This document shows, in pieces, positions 44,866-52,758 of a stretch of 64,000 nt of DNA. The stretch's first letter is position 1. Each line of letters begins with the position of its first letter. Position numbers and translations under genes: made by a program. Under the pieces are notes generated by a model. That model was given only the letters and a program-made list of their open reading frames with translations, was not told where the DNA came from and did no database searches. Source of the stretch: Saccharibacillus endophyticus (GTDB lineage Bacteria > Bacillota > Bacilli > Paenibacillales > Paenibacillaceae); contig NZ_JAAZWE010000004.1 of assembly GCF_013185185.1 (NCBI RefSeq), positions 590,232 through 654,231 of the forward strand. The letters run 5' to 3'.

Positions 44866-45049
44866 AGAAACTCCACCGTAGCTGGAAGCGAGAAGACGGA
44901 GAGAGAAATTCAGTAAAGGAGCGTTAGCGATCGCCTTTGAAATTGAGAAATAACCTTATAAAAGTTAAATCATCATTTCTCAATTTCAACACGCGACCGA
45001 AACGAATTTCTCTCGGAGTCTTCTCGCTTCCCACGCCAACGTGACTTTC
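44866..45049 (-). repeat. Dispersed structured repeat, copy D (inverted)
   Basis: An element of about 184 bp in the opposite orientation to A-C. The outer arms 44866-44911 and 45004-45049 match copy A closely (GGAAGCGAGAAGAC, GAGAGAAATTC). The inner stem pairs 44937-44951 (TTGAAATTGAGAAAT) with 44975-44989 over 15 bp without mismatch; its sequence is unrelated to that of copy A. Read on the minus strand, GGTCGCGTGTTG precedes and CAAAGGCG follows the inner stem, as in copy C. It lacks the small GAAGTGC palindrome. Confidence 0.8.
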
Positions 45050-45124
45050 GAAAGCTGCCTTAGCCTGTAATTTTTAAAGCAGCAGGCTATTAACGACATT
45101 CGGTTAAATAAAGTATATGTTTTG

Positions 45125-46132
45125 TCAAATGCGAGTAAGCTTATCATCAGCCAAAATCAGATACAGTTCACGGATACGAAGGTTATCGTTAGCGGATTCT
45201 TCGATTAGAAAGCATAGGGTCGCCATGACTTGGTCGCCTTGGCGGAATACGAGTTGGAGTTCGCCTCCGAGTTGCTCGAAGGAAGGGGTCCATTCTCGCA
45301 AATGGGCAAAGATACGTCGTGAGGTGAGCAAAGCCAATACGCCTTTGCGGCCGACCATCGGGCGGACGACGGTGCGGAGTTCCCGGCCGCCGCCGTCGGC
45401 GGTGAAGACGGGCTGTTCGGCGAGCAGGTCGATCATGCCGCTTATATCGTAGGTCGCGAACGCGTCGACGAAGCGGCGGAGAAGGTTGGCGCGGGACTCT
45501 CGGGATTGTTCGGTTCGGCGCGAAGGGGCTGCGGTCACGGCGGGTTCGGCTTCGAGAGAGCGCTTGACCCGACTGTAGAGTTGTCTGCATCCGGCTTCGG
45601 TGCGTCCGGTCATCTCGGCGATCGCCGCATAGTCGTACCGGAAAGCTTCGCGCAGCACGAACACGGCGCGTTCGCCGGGCGAAAGCCGGTCCAGCAGCAC
45701 CATGTAGGCGTAGCTTAACATATCGCGCTGCTGCGCGACGGCTTCGGGATCTTTTTCTTCGCCGCTGATCGGCTCAGGCAGCCATTCGCCGATATAAGTC
45801 TCTTTCCGGCTGCGTGCGGAATTCATCGTGTTGATGCAGGCATTCGTGATCATGCGGGCAATATAAGCCTTCATATTATCCACATTCCGCGGCTTGCGTC
45901 GGTGCAGTTCCGCAAAGCAATCCTGCACCGCATCCTCTGCTTCTTCCGCCGATCCCAACATTCGATAGGCGATAGCAAACGCATATTTGCGGTACTGGGC
46001 ATACAACGTCTCCAAAGGCGGCATTGCGGTGCCGGTTTCTACCGCTTCCGGTTCCGATGATTGTTCCTGCACGGTCATCGGCTTGCTTCCTGCCGATTCT
46101 TGCTTCTTTTGCGTCGTTTCCGTGGTTTTCAT
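45125..46132 (-). CDS. ECF sigma factor with SnoaL-like C-terminal domain (SigJ/ECF41-like)
   Basis: This 335-aa sigma-70 family protein has an unusual acidic and Gln-rich N-terminal extension (1-35). It continues with region 2 (AFAIAYRMLGSAEEAEDAVQDCFAEL), region 4 (LSPGERAVFVLREAFRYDYAAIAEMTGRTEAGCRQL) and a C-terminal SnoaL-like domain from about 210 (LLRRFVDAFATYDISGMIDLL), which in this class acts as a built-in regulator in place of an anti-sigma factor. The usual partner gene (a carboxymuconolactone decarboxylase, oxidoreductase or epimerase) is not adjacent. The start has a modest ribosome site (GGGGAA). Confidence 0.9.
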   Translation of the reverse strand: MKTTETTQKKQESAGSKPMTVQEQSSEPEAVETGTAMPPLETLYAQYRKYAFAIAYRMLGSAEEAEDAVQDCFAELHRRKPRNVDNMKAYIARMITNACINTMNSARSRKETYIGEWLPEPISGEEKDPEAVAQQRDMLSYAYMVLLDRLSPGERAVFVLREAFRYDYAAIAEMTGRTEAGCRQLYSRVKRSLEAEPAVTAAPSRRTEQSRESRANLLRRFVDAFATYDISGMIDLLAEQPVFTADGGGRELRTVVRPMVGRKGVLALLTSRRIFAHLREWTPSFEQLGGELQLVFRQGDQVMATLCFLIEESANDNLRIRELYLILADDKLTRI

Positions 46133-46242
46133 CCTACTTTCCCCTCTCCCTCTCCGGCCCGATACGCCTTATTCTATAGACCGTTTACTCCGACCGAACG
46201 TGACGAAAAATCGCCAAGACTTTACCGGAATCCGGATAAACG

Positions 46243-46287
46243 AAAAAAGACCCGAGCCTCTGATCAAAGTCAGAAACTCGGGCCTTA
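46243..46287 (-). terminator. Intrinsic terminator of tRNA-Leu
   Basis: On the minus strand GGCCCGAGTTTCTGA...TCAGAGGCTCGGGTC is followed by TTTTTT, 16 nt after the tRNA 3' end. Confidence 0.9.
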
Positions 46288-46302
46288 ATGACGAAATAAG
46301 GA

Positions 46303-46386
46303 TGCGGTCGAGAGGACTCGAACCTCCACGGTATTGCTACCACACGGACCTGAACCGTGCGCGTCTGCCAATTCCGCCACGACCGC
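46303..46386 (-). tRNA. tRNA-Leu (anticodon CAG)
   Basis: This is an 84-nt class II tRNA. The acceptor stem is GCGGTCG/CGACCGC, the D-arm is GGCGGAATTGGCAGACGC, and the anticodon stem-loop CACGG-TTCAGGT-CCGTG gives CAG. The variable arm is GTGGTAGCAATACCGT and the T-arm GAGGTTCGAGTCCTC. Position 73 is A and the 3' CCA is not encoded. It reads CUG codons. No integrase or second att copy is visible nearby. Confidence 0.96.
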
Positions 46387-46463
46387 ATATCTTGATGTTC
46401 GCGATTACCTCGCGAGCACAAGAAATAATATATCATGATCCTACGAAGTTGGCAAGAATTATT

Positions 46464-46691
46464 TCACGCTTTTTTTAAAATTTCATCGATTTCTTTTTGC
46501 AGGACAAGATAACGATGGGTGCTGCGCATGATCGCCACCTTGGTCAGCTTGTTTTTATCCACGTATACCTTCATTTGGTCTTTGTTCAGTCCCAGCAAAT
46601 GTCCCGCTTCCGTCACGGTCAATACCTGCTCGTTGCTTGTCTCGTTAAACGTCTTTTTCACTTTCAAATTCCAATCTTGGAACATGCTCAT
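46464..46691 (-). CDS. Small excisionase-type helix-turn-helix protein
   Basis: This 75-aa protein has an N-terminal stretch of about 20 residues followed by a MerR/excisionase-like winged helix: VLTVTEAGHLLGLNKDQMKV (helix-turn-helix) and KLTKVAIMRSTHRYLVLQKE (wing). A perfect AGGAGG lies 7 bp before the ATG. Such small domains can bind DNA as excisionases or regulators. It lies next to a tRNA gene but no integrase or phage gene is present, so a mobile-element role is only a possibility. Confidence 0.75.
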   Translation of the reverse strand: MSMFQDWNLKVKKTFNETSNEQVLTVTEAGHLLGLNKDQMKVYVDKNKLTKVAIMRSTHRYLVLQKEIDEILKKA

Positions 46692-46781
46692 AGACGTACC
46701 TCCTGATTTCGCTCACGTAAACGCCGAGTGCGAATCTTTCCATTATATCACACTTTAACGTTATACAGGACTAAAACAAAA

Positions 46782-46820
46782 AAGCAGAATAAACGCCCAA
46801 GCCCCGTTTATCCTGCCCTT
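46782..46820 (-). terminator. Intrinsic terminator of the arabinanase gene
   Basis: On the minus strand GCAGGATAAACG...CGTTTATTCTGC is followed by TTTTTTG, about 30 bp after the stop codon. Confidence 0.88.
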
Positions 46821-46848
46821 CAATGCTGAAAACGGCCTTGCTTGATGT

Positions 46849-49368
46849 TTACTCCGCCAGCTCGGCCGCCTGCGCCGGCGTCAATGCGCCTTCATACACG
46901 CGCAGCTCGTCCAGTTGTCCTTTGAACGGCGCGTCCCACCAATTGACGCCCAGCGCGAACGTGCCGTTTACGCCTTCGGCGAACAGATCCGGGAAGCCGC
47001 TTCCCGAGAATTTGCGTTCGCCGTTCACATAGACCGTCAGCGTGCCTTCATCCACGGAGAAGGATAGGTGCGACCATTGTCCGGCCGGAATTTTTACGCC
47101 GGTCACGCCGTCATACCAGCTCGTACTGCCTGCCCAAAGCATGGTCTGATCGCCTACCGAGCCTTTCGGCAGCAGGCTGAGCCAATGGGTATCGTCTTTG
47201 GCTCCGAAGAAAGTCGTCGTGTACGCGTTCAGCTGTTCCGGCTTCATCCACAGCGCCACCGAATACGACGAGCTTTGGATCAGGTTATCCGGCAGCTTCA
47301 CGCCCGAGGCGCCGTCGAACACGACCGCTTGCCCTGCTTTTCCGGCCGCGTAACTCAGATTTCCGCCTGTTTTGCCGATGCGGTCGCCGGTCGCGCCGCC
47401 TTCCGCAAACGCGCCTTCGCTGTCCTTCAGATCGTTTTCAAAAGCGTAATGCGCCGTCAGGCTCGCGCTTTCGTAAGGGAGCACGGTCACTTCGAACGTT
47501 ACCGTTTTCTGCGCGCTTCCCTTCACGATCTTCGCCGTCAACGTCGCTGCCGCGGCAGGTTGTCCTTCTTCCGGACGGGTGACTTTGCCCTCAGCCGAAA
47601 CGACGTTCTCGTTCGAACTGCTCCAAGCGATCTGCGCATGACGGCTGCCCGTCGCCGGCAGCGTCAGATCCGCCGTTACTTTGCTCGTGTCGCCCAAAGT
47701 TAATCCCGATGCGACATTTTCAACAACTTGCTCGTCGCTCAGATCCGCCAGGCGCGTGCCCCAAGCCGCTTCGCCGGATCCGGACACCGCGGTAAAGGTC
47801 ATGACGTTCGACTGCGAAACCGGGTCCCACTGACGCAGGAATACGCCGTCGAACTCTTCTTTGCCGATCGTGATCTTCGCCTGATTGCTTGCGTTTTTGC
47901 GCCATTTCCCTTCCAACGCCCCTGTTACGGTTCCATTTGCGTTCAGACGGATAAACTGCGTTTCTTCGATATCGCCGGAATAGGCTTTGCCGTGATTCAC
48001 GTAAGCGTAATCGCCAGCGATATCATCCTTTTTCACGGTGGACAGCTTCTCGCCCGTATAGCGGTAAGGCGCCACGACCGGCCAGCCGTCTTTGTTCATG
48101 AACATCTGGTGGATGCGCAGCTCGTGCGTCTCGCCCTGCTGCGGGAAGCGCGCGTGGAACACCAACAGCATCTGCCCCGTTTTGCTGTCCGTGTAGACCG
48201 AGTTATGGCCCGCCGACAGATACCCGTAGCCGATGCCTGTTCCCGGATCGCCCGCTTCGCGTTCGAACAGGAAATTGCCGATCAGCTTGTTGCCGTATTC
48301 GGTATTTTCGGTTCCGGCCGGCAGCACCGCGTTTTGGCCGAGCGAGTCGGTGTACGGTCCGTCGATGTTTTTCGAACGGTACACGCGCATGTTGTAACCG
48401 CCGGTCGCGCCGAGCCCGCCGTACGTTTCGTACAGGTAATAATATTTCGTGCTCTTATTGTATTCGATATAAGGACCTTCGCCGGACTTGCCGTAGCCGC
48501 CCGCGATTTTGGTGCCGAAGTAACGGTCGATCATGCGTCCGTCCTTCGTGATGCCGTCTTTGCCCGGGAAGATCGGTTCGCCGGTCTTCTTGTCGATCTC
48601 CAGCAGGAAAATGCCGCCCGACCATGAACCGTACGTCATCCAAAGCTTGCCTTTGGTGTCATAGGACAGCGCCGCATCGATCGCGTTCGGATACTGCTGG
48701 TTGTTGTACGAACCGTCCGCGTTAAACCAGTTTTCGTTTTCGCCCGTCAGCTTGCCGTCGTCGATCAGCTCGTCGATGCCGGTGTTCGTCCACTGCTTGT
48801 TCACTTTGCTGTTGGCGTCATACGCTTCGTTTTCCGTAAACCCGGAATACATCACCGTGCCGCCGTACTCGTACGGGCCTTCGATGTTTTGCGATACCGC
48901 GTACCCGATCGCCGAACGGATATACGTGGAAGAAGCGCTGTAGTAGATCATGTACGCGCCTTTCGAGCCGTCTTCGTTCACATAGTCTTTGTTCCAGAAC
49001 ACGTCCGGTGCCCAAACGGAAAATCCGCCTTTGCTGTCGGAATCATTTTCGCCCGCCCATTCGAACGAGCCTGCCAGATTTTTCGACAAATCGCCGTACA
49101 GCGTATTTCCAGGCGTAGTGTAACCGTTTGCAAAAGAAGTCCAGTTCATGAGGTCTTTCGATTTTGCGGCCGCGATATGCGATCCGAACACGTAATACGT
49201 ATCGCCTTCTTTGACGATCGAAGGATCGTGGACGGAGACGTTCGAGAACGTCGGGGGCGTATCGGATGCCGCGGCATTAGCTTCGCTTCCGCAGCCGGAC
49301 GCCAGCGGAGCGAGCAGTACGAGCGATAACAACAGCGAAGAGCTGCGAATGAACTTGCGTTGCTTCAT
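46849..49368 (-). CDS. Secreted GH43 endo-arabinanase with Ig-like and LamG modules
   Basis: This lipoprotein of 839 aa has lipobox ASGC at residues 23-26. GH43 beta-propeller residues about 40-440 carry the acidic triad in SVHDPSIVK (Asp48), VWAPDVFWNKDY and GEGPYIEYN. An arabinanase C-terminal beta-barrel spans about 445-540 (GDYAYVNHGK...), then an atrophied bacterial Ig domain (about 545-635, IAWSSSNENVVSAEGKVTRP) and a LamG-type sugar-binding domain (640-839). It resembles AbnB-like alpha-1,5-arabinanases with added modules. It should act at the cell surface on plant arabinan. ATG 49368 follows GGAGG by 11 bp. A cre-like site lies upstream. Confidence 0.9.
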   Translation of the reverse strand: MKQRKFIRSSSLLLSLVLLAPLASGCGSEANAAASDTPPTFSNVSVHDPSIVKEGDTYYVFGSHIAAAKSKDLMNWTSFANGYTTPGNTLYGDLSKNLAGSFEWAGENDSDSKGGFSVWAPDVFWNKDYVNEDGSKGAYMIYYSASSTYIRSAIGYAVSQNIEGPYEYGGTVMYSGFTENEAYDANSKVNKQWTNTGIDELIDDGKLTGENENWFNADGSYNNQQYPNAIDAALSYDTKGKLWMTYGSWSGGIFLLEIDKKTGEPIFPGKDGITKDGRMIDRYFGTKIAGGYGKSGEGPYIEYNKSTKYYYLYETYGGLGATGGYNMRVYRSKNIDGPYTDSLGQNAVLPAGTENTEYGNKLIGNFLFEREAGDPGTGIGYGYLSAGHNSVYTDSKTGQMLLVFHARFPQQGETHELRIHQMFMNKDGWPVVAPYRYTGEKLSTVKKDDIAGDYAYVNHGKAYSGDIEETQFIRLNANGTVTGALEGKWRKNASNQAKITIGKEEFDGVFLRQWDPVSQSNVMTFTAVSGSGEAAWGTRLADLSDEQVVENVASGLTLGDTSKVTADLTLPATGSRHAQIAWSSSNENVVSAEGKVTRPEEGQPAAAATLTAKIVKGSAQKTVTFEVTVLPYESASLTAHYAFENDLKDSEGAFAEGGATGDRIGKTGGNLSYAAGKAGQAVVFDGASGVKLPDNLIQSSSYSVALWMKPEQLNAYTTTFFGAKDDTHWLSLLPKGSVGDQTMLWAGSTSWYDGVTGVKIPAGQWSHLSFSVDEGTLTVYVNGERKFSGSGFPDLFAEGVNGTFALGVNWWDAPFKGQLDELRVYEGALTPAQAAELAE

Positions 49369-49730
49369 GTGGATCGGTTCCTCCTTTGAAGTTGCGAGAA
49401 ATGGGCAGACGGCATGAGCATCTTTCGTGTTTCTCCTATCCATTTCGCCGCAATGTTTCGTTCTCCTTCATGTTTTTAAAAATAAATAACAAAAACATTA
49501 ACTAAATAAGCCTGTAAGTTCAGCAATGGTAGCGTTTTCTTGAATACATGTAATTCAAATTAACATTATGATTCAGCATCCGTCTCTGCTTTTTGTTCTT
49601 TTCGCTTTCGATCGTCGGCGTGTTGCATGGTTGACGCCAGAGGTGTACGGTGGTGGATAAAGCATTCGTCTATTGAAAAACGGATGAAGCCGCGTCTGAA
49701 CATGCGTCTTCGTCACAGGAGGAAGTTGTC
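49369..49730. promoter_or_regulatory. Divergent promoter region of arabinanase and GT2 gene, with candidate cre site
   Basis: A 362-bp AT-rich gap between divergent genes. On the plus strand at 49526-49540, ATGGTAGCGTTTTCT matches the cre consensus with one mismatch, about 160 bp before the arabinanase start. No other clear signals were found. Confidence 0.45.
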
Positions 49731-50723
49731 GTGAATAAGCTGTATCTGGTCATTCCCTGTTATAACGAGGAGGAGGTGCTGAGCGAGACCGCCAAGCGGC
49801 TGAAAGCGAAAATGAACGCATTGATCGCAGCAGAACGCATCTCCCCGGCAAGTCGGATCGTGTTCGTCGACGACGGCTCCCAAGACGGAACCTGGACGAT
49901 GATCGAGAAGCTGCACGCATCGGATCCTCTGTTCGCGGGCATCCATCTGGCGCGCAACCGAGGACATCAAAACGCGCTCTTGGCAGGCCTGATGCAGGTC
50001 AAAGAACATGCCGACGCCGTCATCTCGCTCGATGCCGACTTGCAGGACGATATCGACGCGATCGACGAGTTCGTGGCGCGGCACGACGAAGGCTTCGACA
50101 TCGTGTACGGCGTGCGCCGGGTGCGGGAAAAAGACTCCCGGTTCAAGCGTACGACGGCTCAAAGCTTTTACAAGCTGATGCGTCTGATGGGCGCGGAACT
50201 GGTCTACAACCATGCGGATTATCGCCTGATGAGCCGCCGCGCCTTGGACGGACTGGCCGAATTCGGCGAAACGAACTTGTTCCTGCGCGGCATCGTGCCG
50301 TTGATCGGGTATCCGTCTACCGCCGTCGAATACGAGCGCAACGAACGGTTCGCGGGAGAATCCAAGTATCCGCTGAGAAAAATGTTATCGTTCGCCTTGG
50401 AGGGCATCACTTCGTTCAGCATCAAGCCGATCCGGATGATCACGACGCTCGGCTTTCTTATTTTCGCGGTCAGCCTGGTCATGTTGGGGTATTTCCTGTC
50501 TGTTCACTTCGCGGGTCGCACGGTGCCGGGCTGGACGACGATCGCGATCTCGGTCTGGGCGATCGGCGGCCTGCAATTGCTCGGAATCGGCGTGATCGGC
50601 GAGTATATCGGGAAAACGTACCTGGAAACCAAAGCGCGTCCCAAATTTATCGTGGAACGCATGATCGGGGTGTCGGATCATCGGGAGTTCTCCCGGGAAC
50701 ATGCGGATTCCAAACGGGCGTGA
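49731..50723 (+). CDS. GT2 glycosyltransferase (DPM1/GtrB-like, membrane-anchored)
   Basis: This 330-aa family-2 glycosyltransferase has an N-terminal GT-A domain with LVIPCYNEEEVL, VFVDDGSQDGTW near 43, ISLDADLQDDIDAI near 99 and VYGVRRVREKDS near 128. Two C-terminal membrane helices follow (about 232-256 and 268-290). GtrB-like enzymes transfer a sugar to a polyprenyl phosphate on the inner membrane face for cell-wall or teichoic-acid decoration. The flippase partner is not adjacent. GTG start with AGGAGG 8 bp upstream; single-gene transcript with a terminator. Confidence 0.92.
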   Translation: MNKLYLVIPCYNEEEVLSETAKRLKAKMNALIAAERISPASRIVFVDDGSQDGTWTMIEKLHASDPLFAGIHLARNRGHQNALLAGLMQVKEHADAVISLDADLQDDIDAIDEFVARHDEGFDIVYGVRRVREKDSRFKRTTAQSFYKLMRLMGAELVYNHADYRLMSRRALDGLAEFGETNLFLRGIVPLIGYPSTAVEYERNERFAGESKYPLRKMLSFALEGITSFSIKPIRMITTLGFLIFAVSLVMLGYFLSVHFAGRTVPGWTTIAISVWAIGGLQLLGIGVIGEYIGKTYLETKARPKFIVERMIGVSDHREFSREHADSKRA

Positions 50724-50753
50724 CCACTAACTCCCGCACATTCCAATATTCAA

Positions 50754-50855
50754 AAAAAGTGCTGCCGAACCGCTTTCTTTTAGCCGCAAACGGTATGGAT
50801 CGTACACCGTTCGGGCGCAAAGGCAGCGGATTCGTGCAGCACTTTTTCTTTTGCT
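50754..50855 (+). terminator. Large terminator hairpin after the GT2 gene
   Basis: AAAGTGCTGCCGAACCGC pairs imperfectly with GCAGCGGATTCGTGCAGCACTTTTT. The loop contains a nested AACGGT...ACCGTT stem and a T-rich tail follows. Confidence 0.8.
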
Positions 50856-50897
50856 GGCGATCAATTATTTAAAACAAAGTTGTGCAGGTCCTTTCGT

Positions 50898-51821
50898 TCA
50901 TTGTTTCAAACGCTTGACCGGACGCAGCACCGCATATCCATACCCTTCTGGAAAGTGGCGCTGGTAATTGTACAGATCGGCATCTTCGTTCCACGCATAG
51001 CCCAACTCGGACGGATCAAAATTCCACGCGGTCTGCTCGACGACACGCTGAACATCGCCATTTTGTTTCAGATAATCATAGGGCGGATGGAAAAAGACCA
51101 AGTAATCGGAGGCTGGAATGTCTTTTCGTTCCATTCCTTCGGGCACTTCGTCTTCATAATCCGCCGCGACCGGGATGCCGTACAGATAACCGCGTGGCCC
51201 TTCTCCGGTGTTCCCTGCTTCGATCCACCCCGCCGTATGCCCGATCTGCCCGGGAAGCGTTTCGTGCGACAGGCTCTCGATCGTGCCGCTTACTTCGTCG
51301 CAGTCATGCCCGTTTTTCCAAAAGTCTCCGTAATTATTCACCTTCGCATCCCAAATCCCGATAAACCGATGGGCCGGAATAGACTCTACCTTAATCTCTG
51401 CCTGCCGCGAACGAACTTCGCTCATACGCCCTCGCTCCTTTATCAGATAATGATAAGGAGAGAACACTTCCGGACGAACAGCCAGCCGGATCGGCTTCGG
51501 ACACTTCCGGTAAGCCTGCGGCGTGACGCCGAAAGCCCGGAAAAACGCGCGCGTCATCGCCTCATGCGACGAAAATCCGTAGTCTACCGCAATGTCCAAT
51601 ATCCGGCGATCACTGTCCCGCAGCTCCAGCGCAGCCAGGCTTATCCGCCGAAAACCTACATAATCGCGCAAAGTCACGCCCGTCAGTCGATGAAAATGTC
51701 GGGTGCAGTAATAAGGCGAATAGCCCAACTTTTCGGACATAAGCGGCAGTAAAGGCGTTTCCCCGACATGCGTGTCGATCCAGTCGATCATCTCCTGAAC
51801 CCGCTCGTTCCATTCATACAT
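50898..51821 (-). CDS. AraC-family regulator with GyrI-like effector domain
   Basis: This 307-aa regulator has its DNA-binding domain first: residues 1-105 contain PLLPLMSEKLGYSPYYCTRHF and ILDIAVDYGFSSHEAMTRAF. Residues 135-300 are a GyrI-like (SOUL/Rob-type) small-molecule binding domain with SIPAHRFIGIWDAKVNNYGD and a YLVFFHPPYDYLK strand. This architecture is found in multidrug or antibiotic-responsive regulators. It is divergent from the M50-like membrane protein gene. Confidence 0.9.
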   Translation of the reverse strand: MYEWNERVQEMIDWIDTHVGETPLLPLMSEKLGYSPYYCTRHFHRLTGVTLRDYVGFRRISLAALELRDSDRRILDIAVDYGFSSHEAMTRAFFRAFGVTPQAYRKCPKPIRLAVRPEVFSPYHYLIKERGRMSEVRSRQAEIKVESIPAHRFIGIWDAKVNNYGDFWKNGHDCDEVSGTIESLSHETLPGQIGHTAGWIEAGNTGEGPRGYLYGIPVAADYEDEVPEGMERKDIPASDYLVFFHPPYDYLKQNGDVQRVVEQTAWNFDPSELGYAWNEDADLYNYQRHFPEGYGYAVLRPVKRLKQ

Positions 51822-51960
51822 GGCGCCCCCTCCTTTCTCGTTTATCGTATCCGAATCCGCACAGGCTCATTTGATCCCGGTTGCACAGTTTTTTCAGAGC
51901 AACGCCAAACGGGTATTTTACACCTTAGAACAGAGATCGATGCAAAAAGGAGTGGAGACG

Positions 51961-52686
51961 ATGTTCGGACTGTCCGACCTGCTCTCGTTGATCGTATCGG
52001 CATTTATCATTTTGCCTGTCGTGGTGTTTTTCCGGGAAGCGGGGTATCTGATCGGCAGCGTGTTGTTCGGCGCGGTGAATCCGCGGGTTACGCTCGGTTC
52101 CGGACCGCGGTTGTTCAAAATAGGCATCCTCGACGTACGCCGATATTATCATTTGTACAGCTGGTTTTCGTATGACGAGTTGAAAAGGGAAAGCCGCTTC
52201 GCTTATGTCTGTCTGTATGCGGGACCGATCTTGGCGAATTTGGGATTGGCTTTCGTCATTAATATGCTGCTGGCCAACGGCATCATCGACTGGCGGGAAA
52301 CGTTTTGGAATCGGCTGATCTTTTATGCGTTCTACTATGCGTTGTTCGATATCATACCGATGCGCACGACCAACGGCAAACCCAACAACGGGAAAATCAT
52401 CTATGACATGCTGCGCTACGGGCGCCGGACCGACTACAATCACGAGCCTTTCCTTCCCTCCACGAGCGAAAGCGAAAAGCTTTATTTGCAAGAGATGGAA
52501 GCGATCCAGAAGCAGGAGGAAAGCGATCCGATTCTGAAAGAGAAAAAAGCGCGGCGCATCAAAACGAAGGAGCGCTTCGGACGGCTCGGGCAGCGGATTT
52601 ATCCGAAAAGAAAAGTTAAGCCCGGCGTGCAGCAGCAGGAAAAAGTCGCATCCGCAGAACAGGACTGCGATCAAAAAAACACGTGA
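51961..52686 (+). CDS. Degenerate site-2-protease-like (M50) membrane protein
   Basis: This 241-aa membrane protein has a first helix SLIVSAFIILPVVVFFREAG, where M50 proteases have the HExxH zinc motif; here it reads REAGY, so both histidines are absent. VNPRVTLGSGPRLFKIG matches the family segment after that helix. AYVCLYAGPILANLGLAFVI and FDIIPMRTTNGKPNNGKIIYDML resemble the C-terminal NPxPxxPLDGGR region without its Asp. The last about 80 residues are a basic, charged cytoplasmic tail. The ATG at 51961 has AAAGGAG 8 bp upstream. It is predicted to be a non-catalytic M50 relative; the role is unknown. Confidence 0.65.
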   Translation: MFGLSDLLSLIVSAFIILPVVVFFREAGYLIGSVLFGAVNPRVTLGSGPRLFKIGILDVRRYYHLYSWFSYDELKRESRFAYVCLYAGPILANLGLAFVINMLLANGIIDWRETFWNRLIFYAFYYALFDIIPMRTTNGKPNNGKIIYDMLRYGRRTDYNHEPFLPSTSESEKLYLQEMEAIQKQEESDPILKEKKARRIKTKERFGRLGQRIYPKRKVKPGVQQQEKVASAEQDCDQKNT

Positions 52687-52690
52687 ACGT

Positions 52691-52737
52691 CAAACGACCC
52701 CGCCTTCCGCCGAGCAGCGGAAACGAGGTCGTTTTTT
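52691..52737 (+). terminator. Intrinsic terminator
   Basis: AAACGACCCCG...CGAGGTCGTT with an inner CCGC/GCGG stem and seven T follows the M50-like gene. The convergent GH51 gene ends about 20 bp beyond it. Confidence 0.82.
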
Positions 52738-52758
52738 TATGGGCAAATCCCAGTATGA

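Noticed and set aside
46303-46691. tRNA-Leu plus excisionase-like gene as the end of an integrated element
   Set aside because: No integrase, no duplicated tRNA 3' end and no phage or plasmid genes are visible nearby; the flanking genes look chromosomal.
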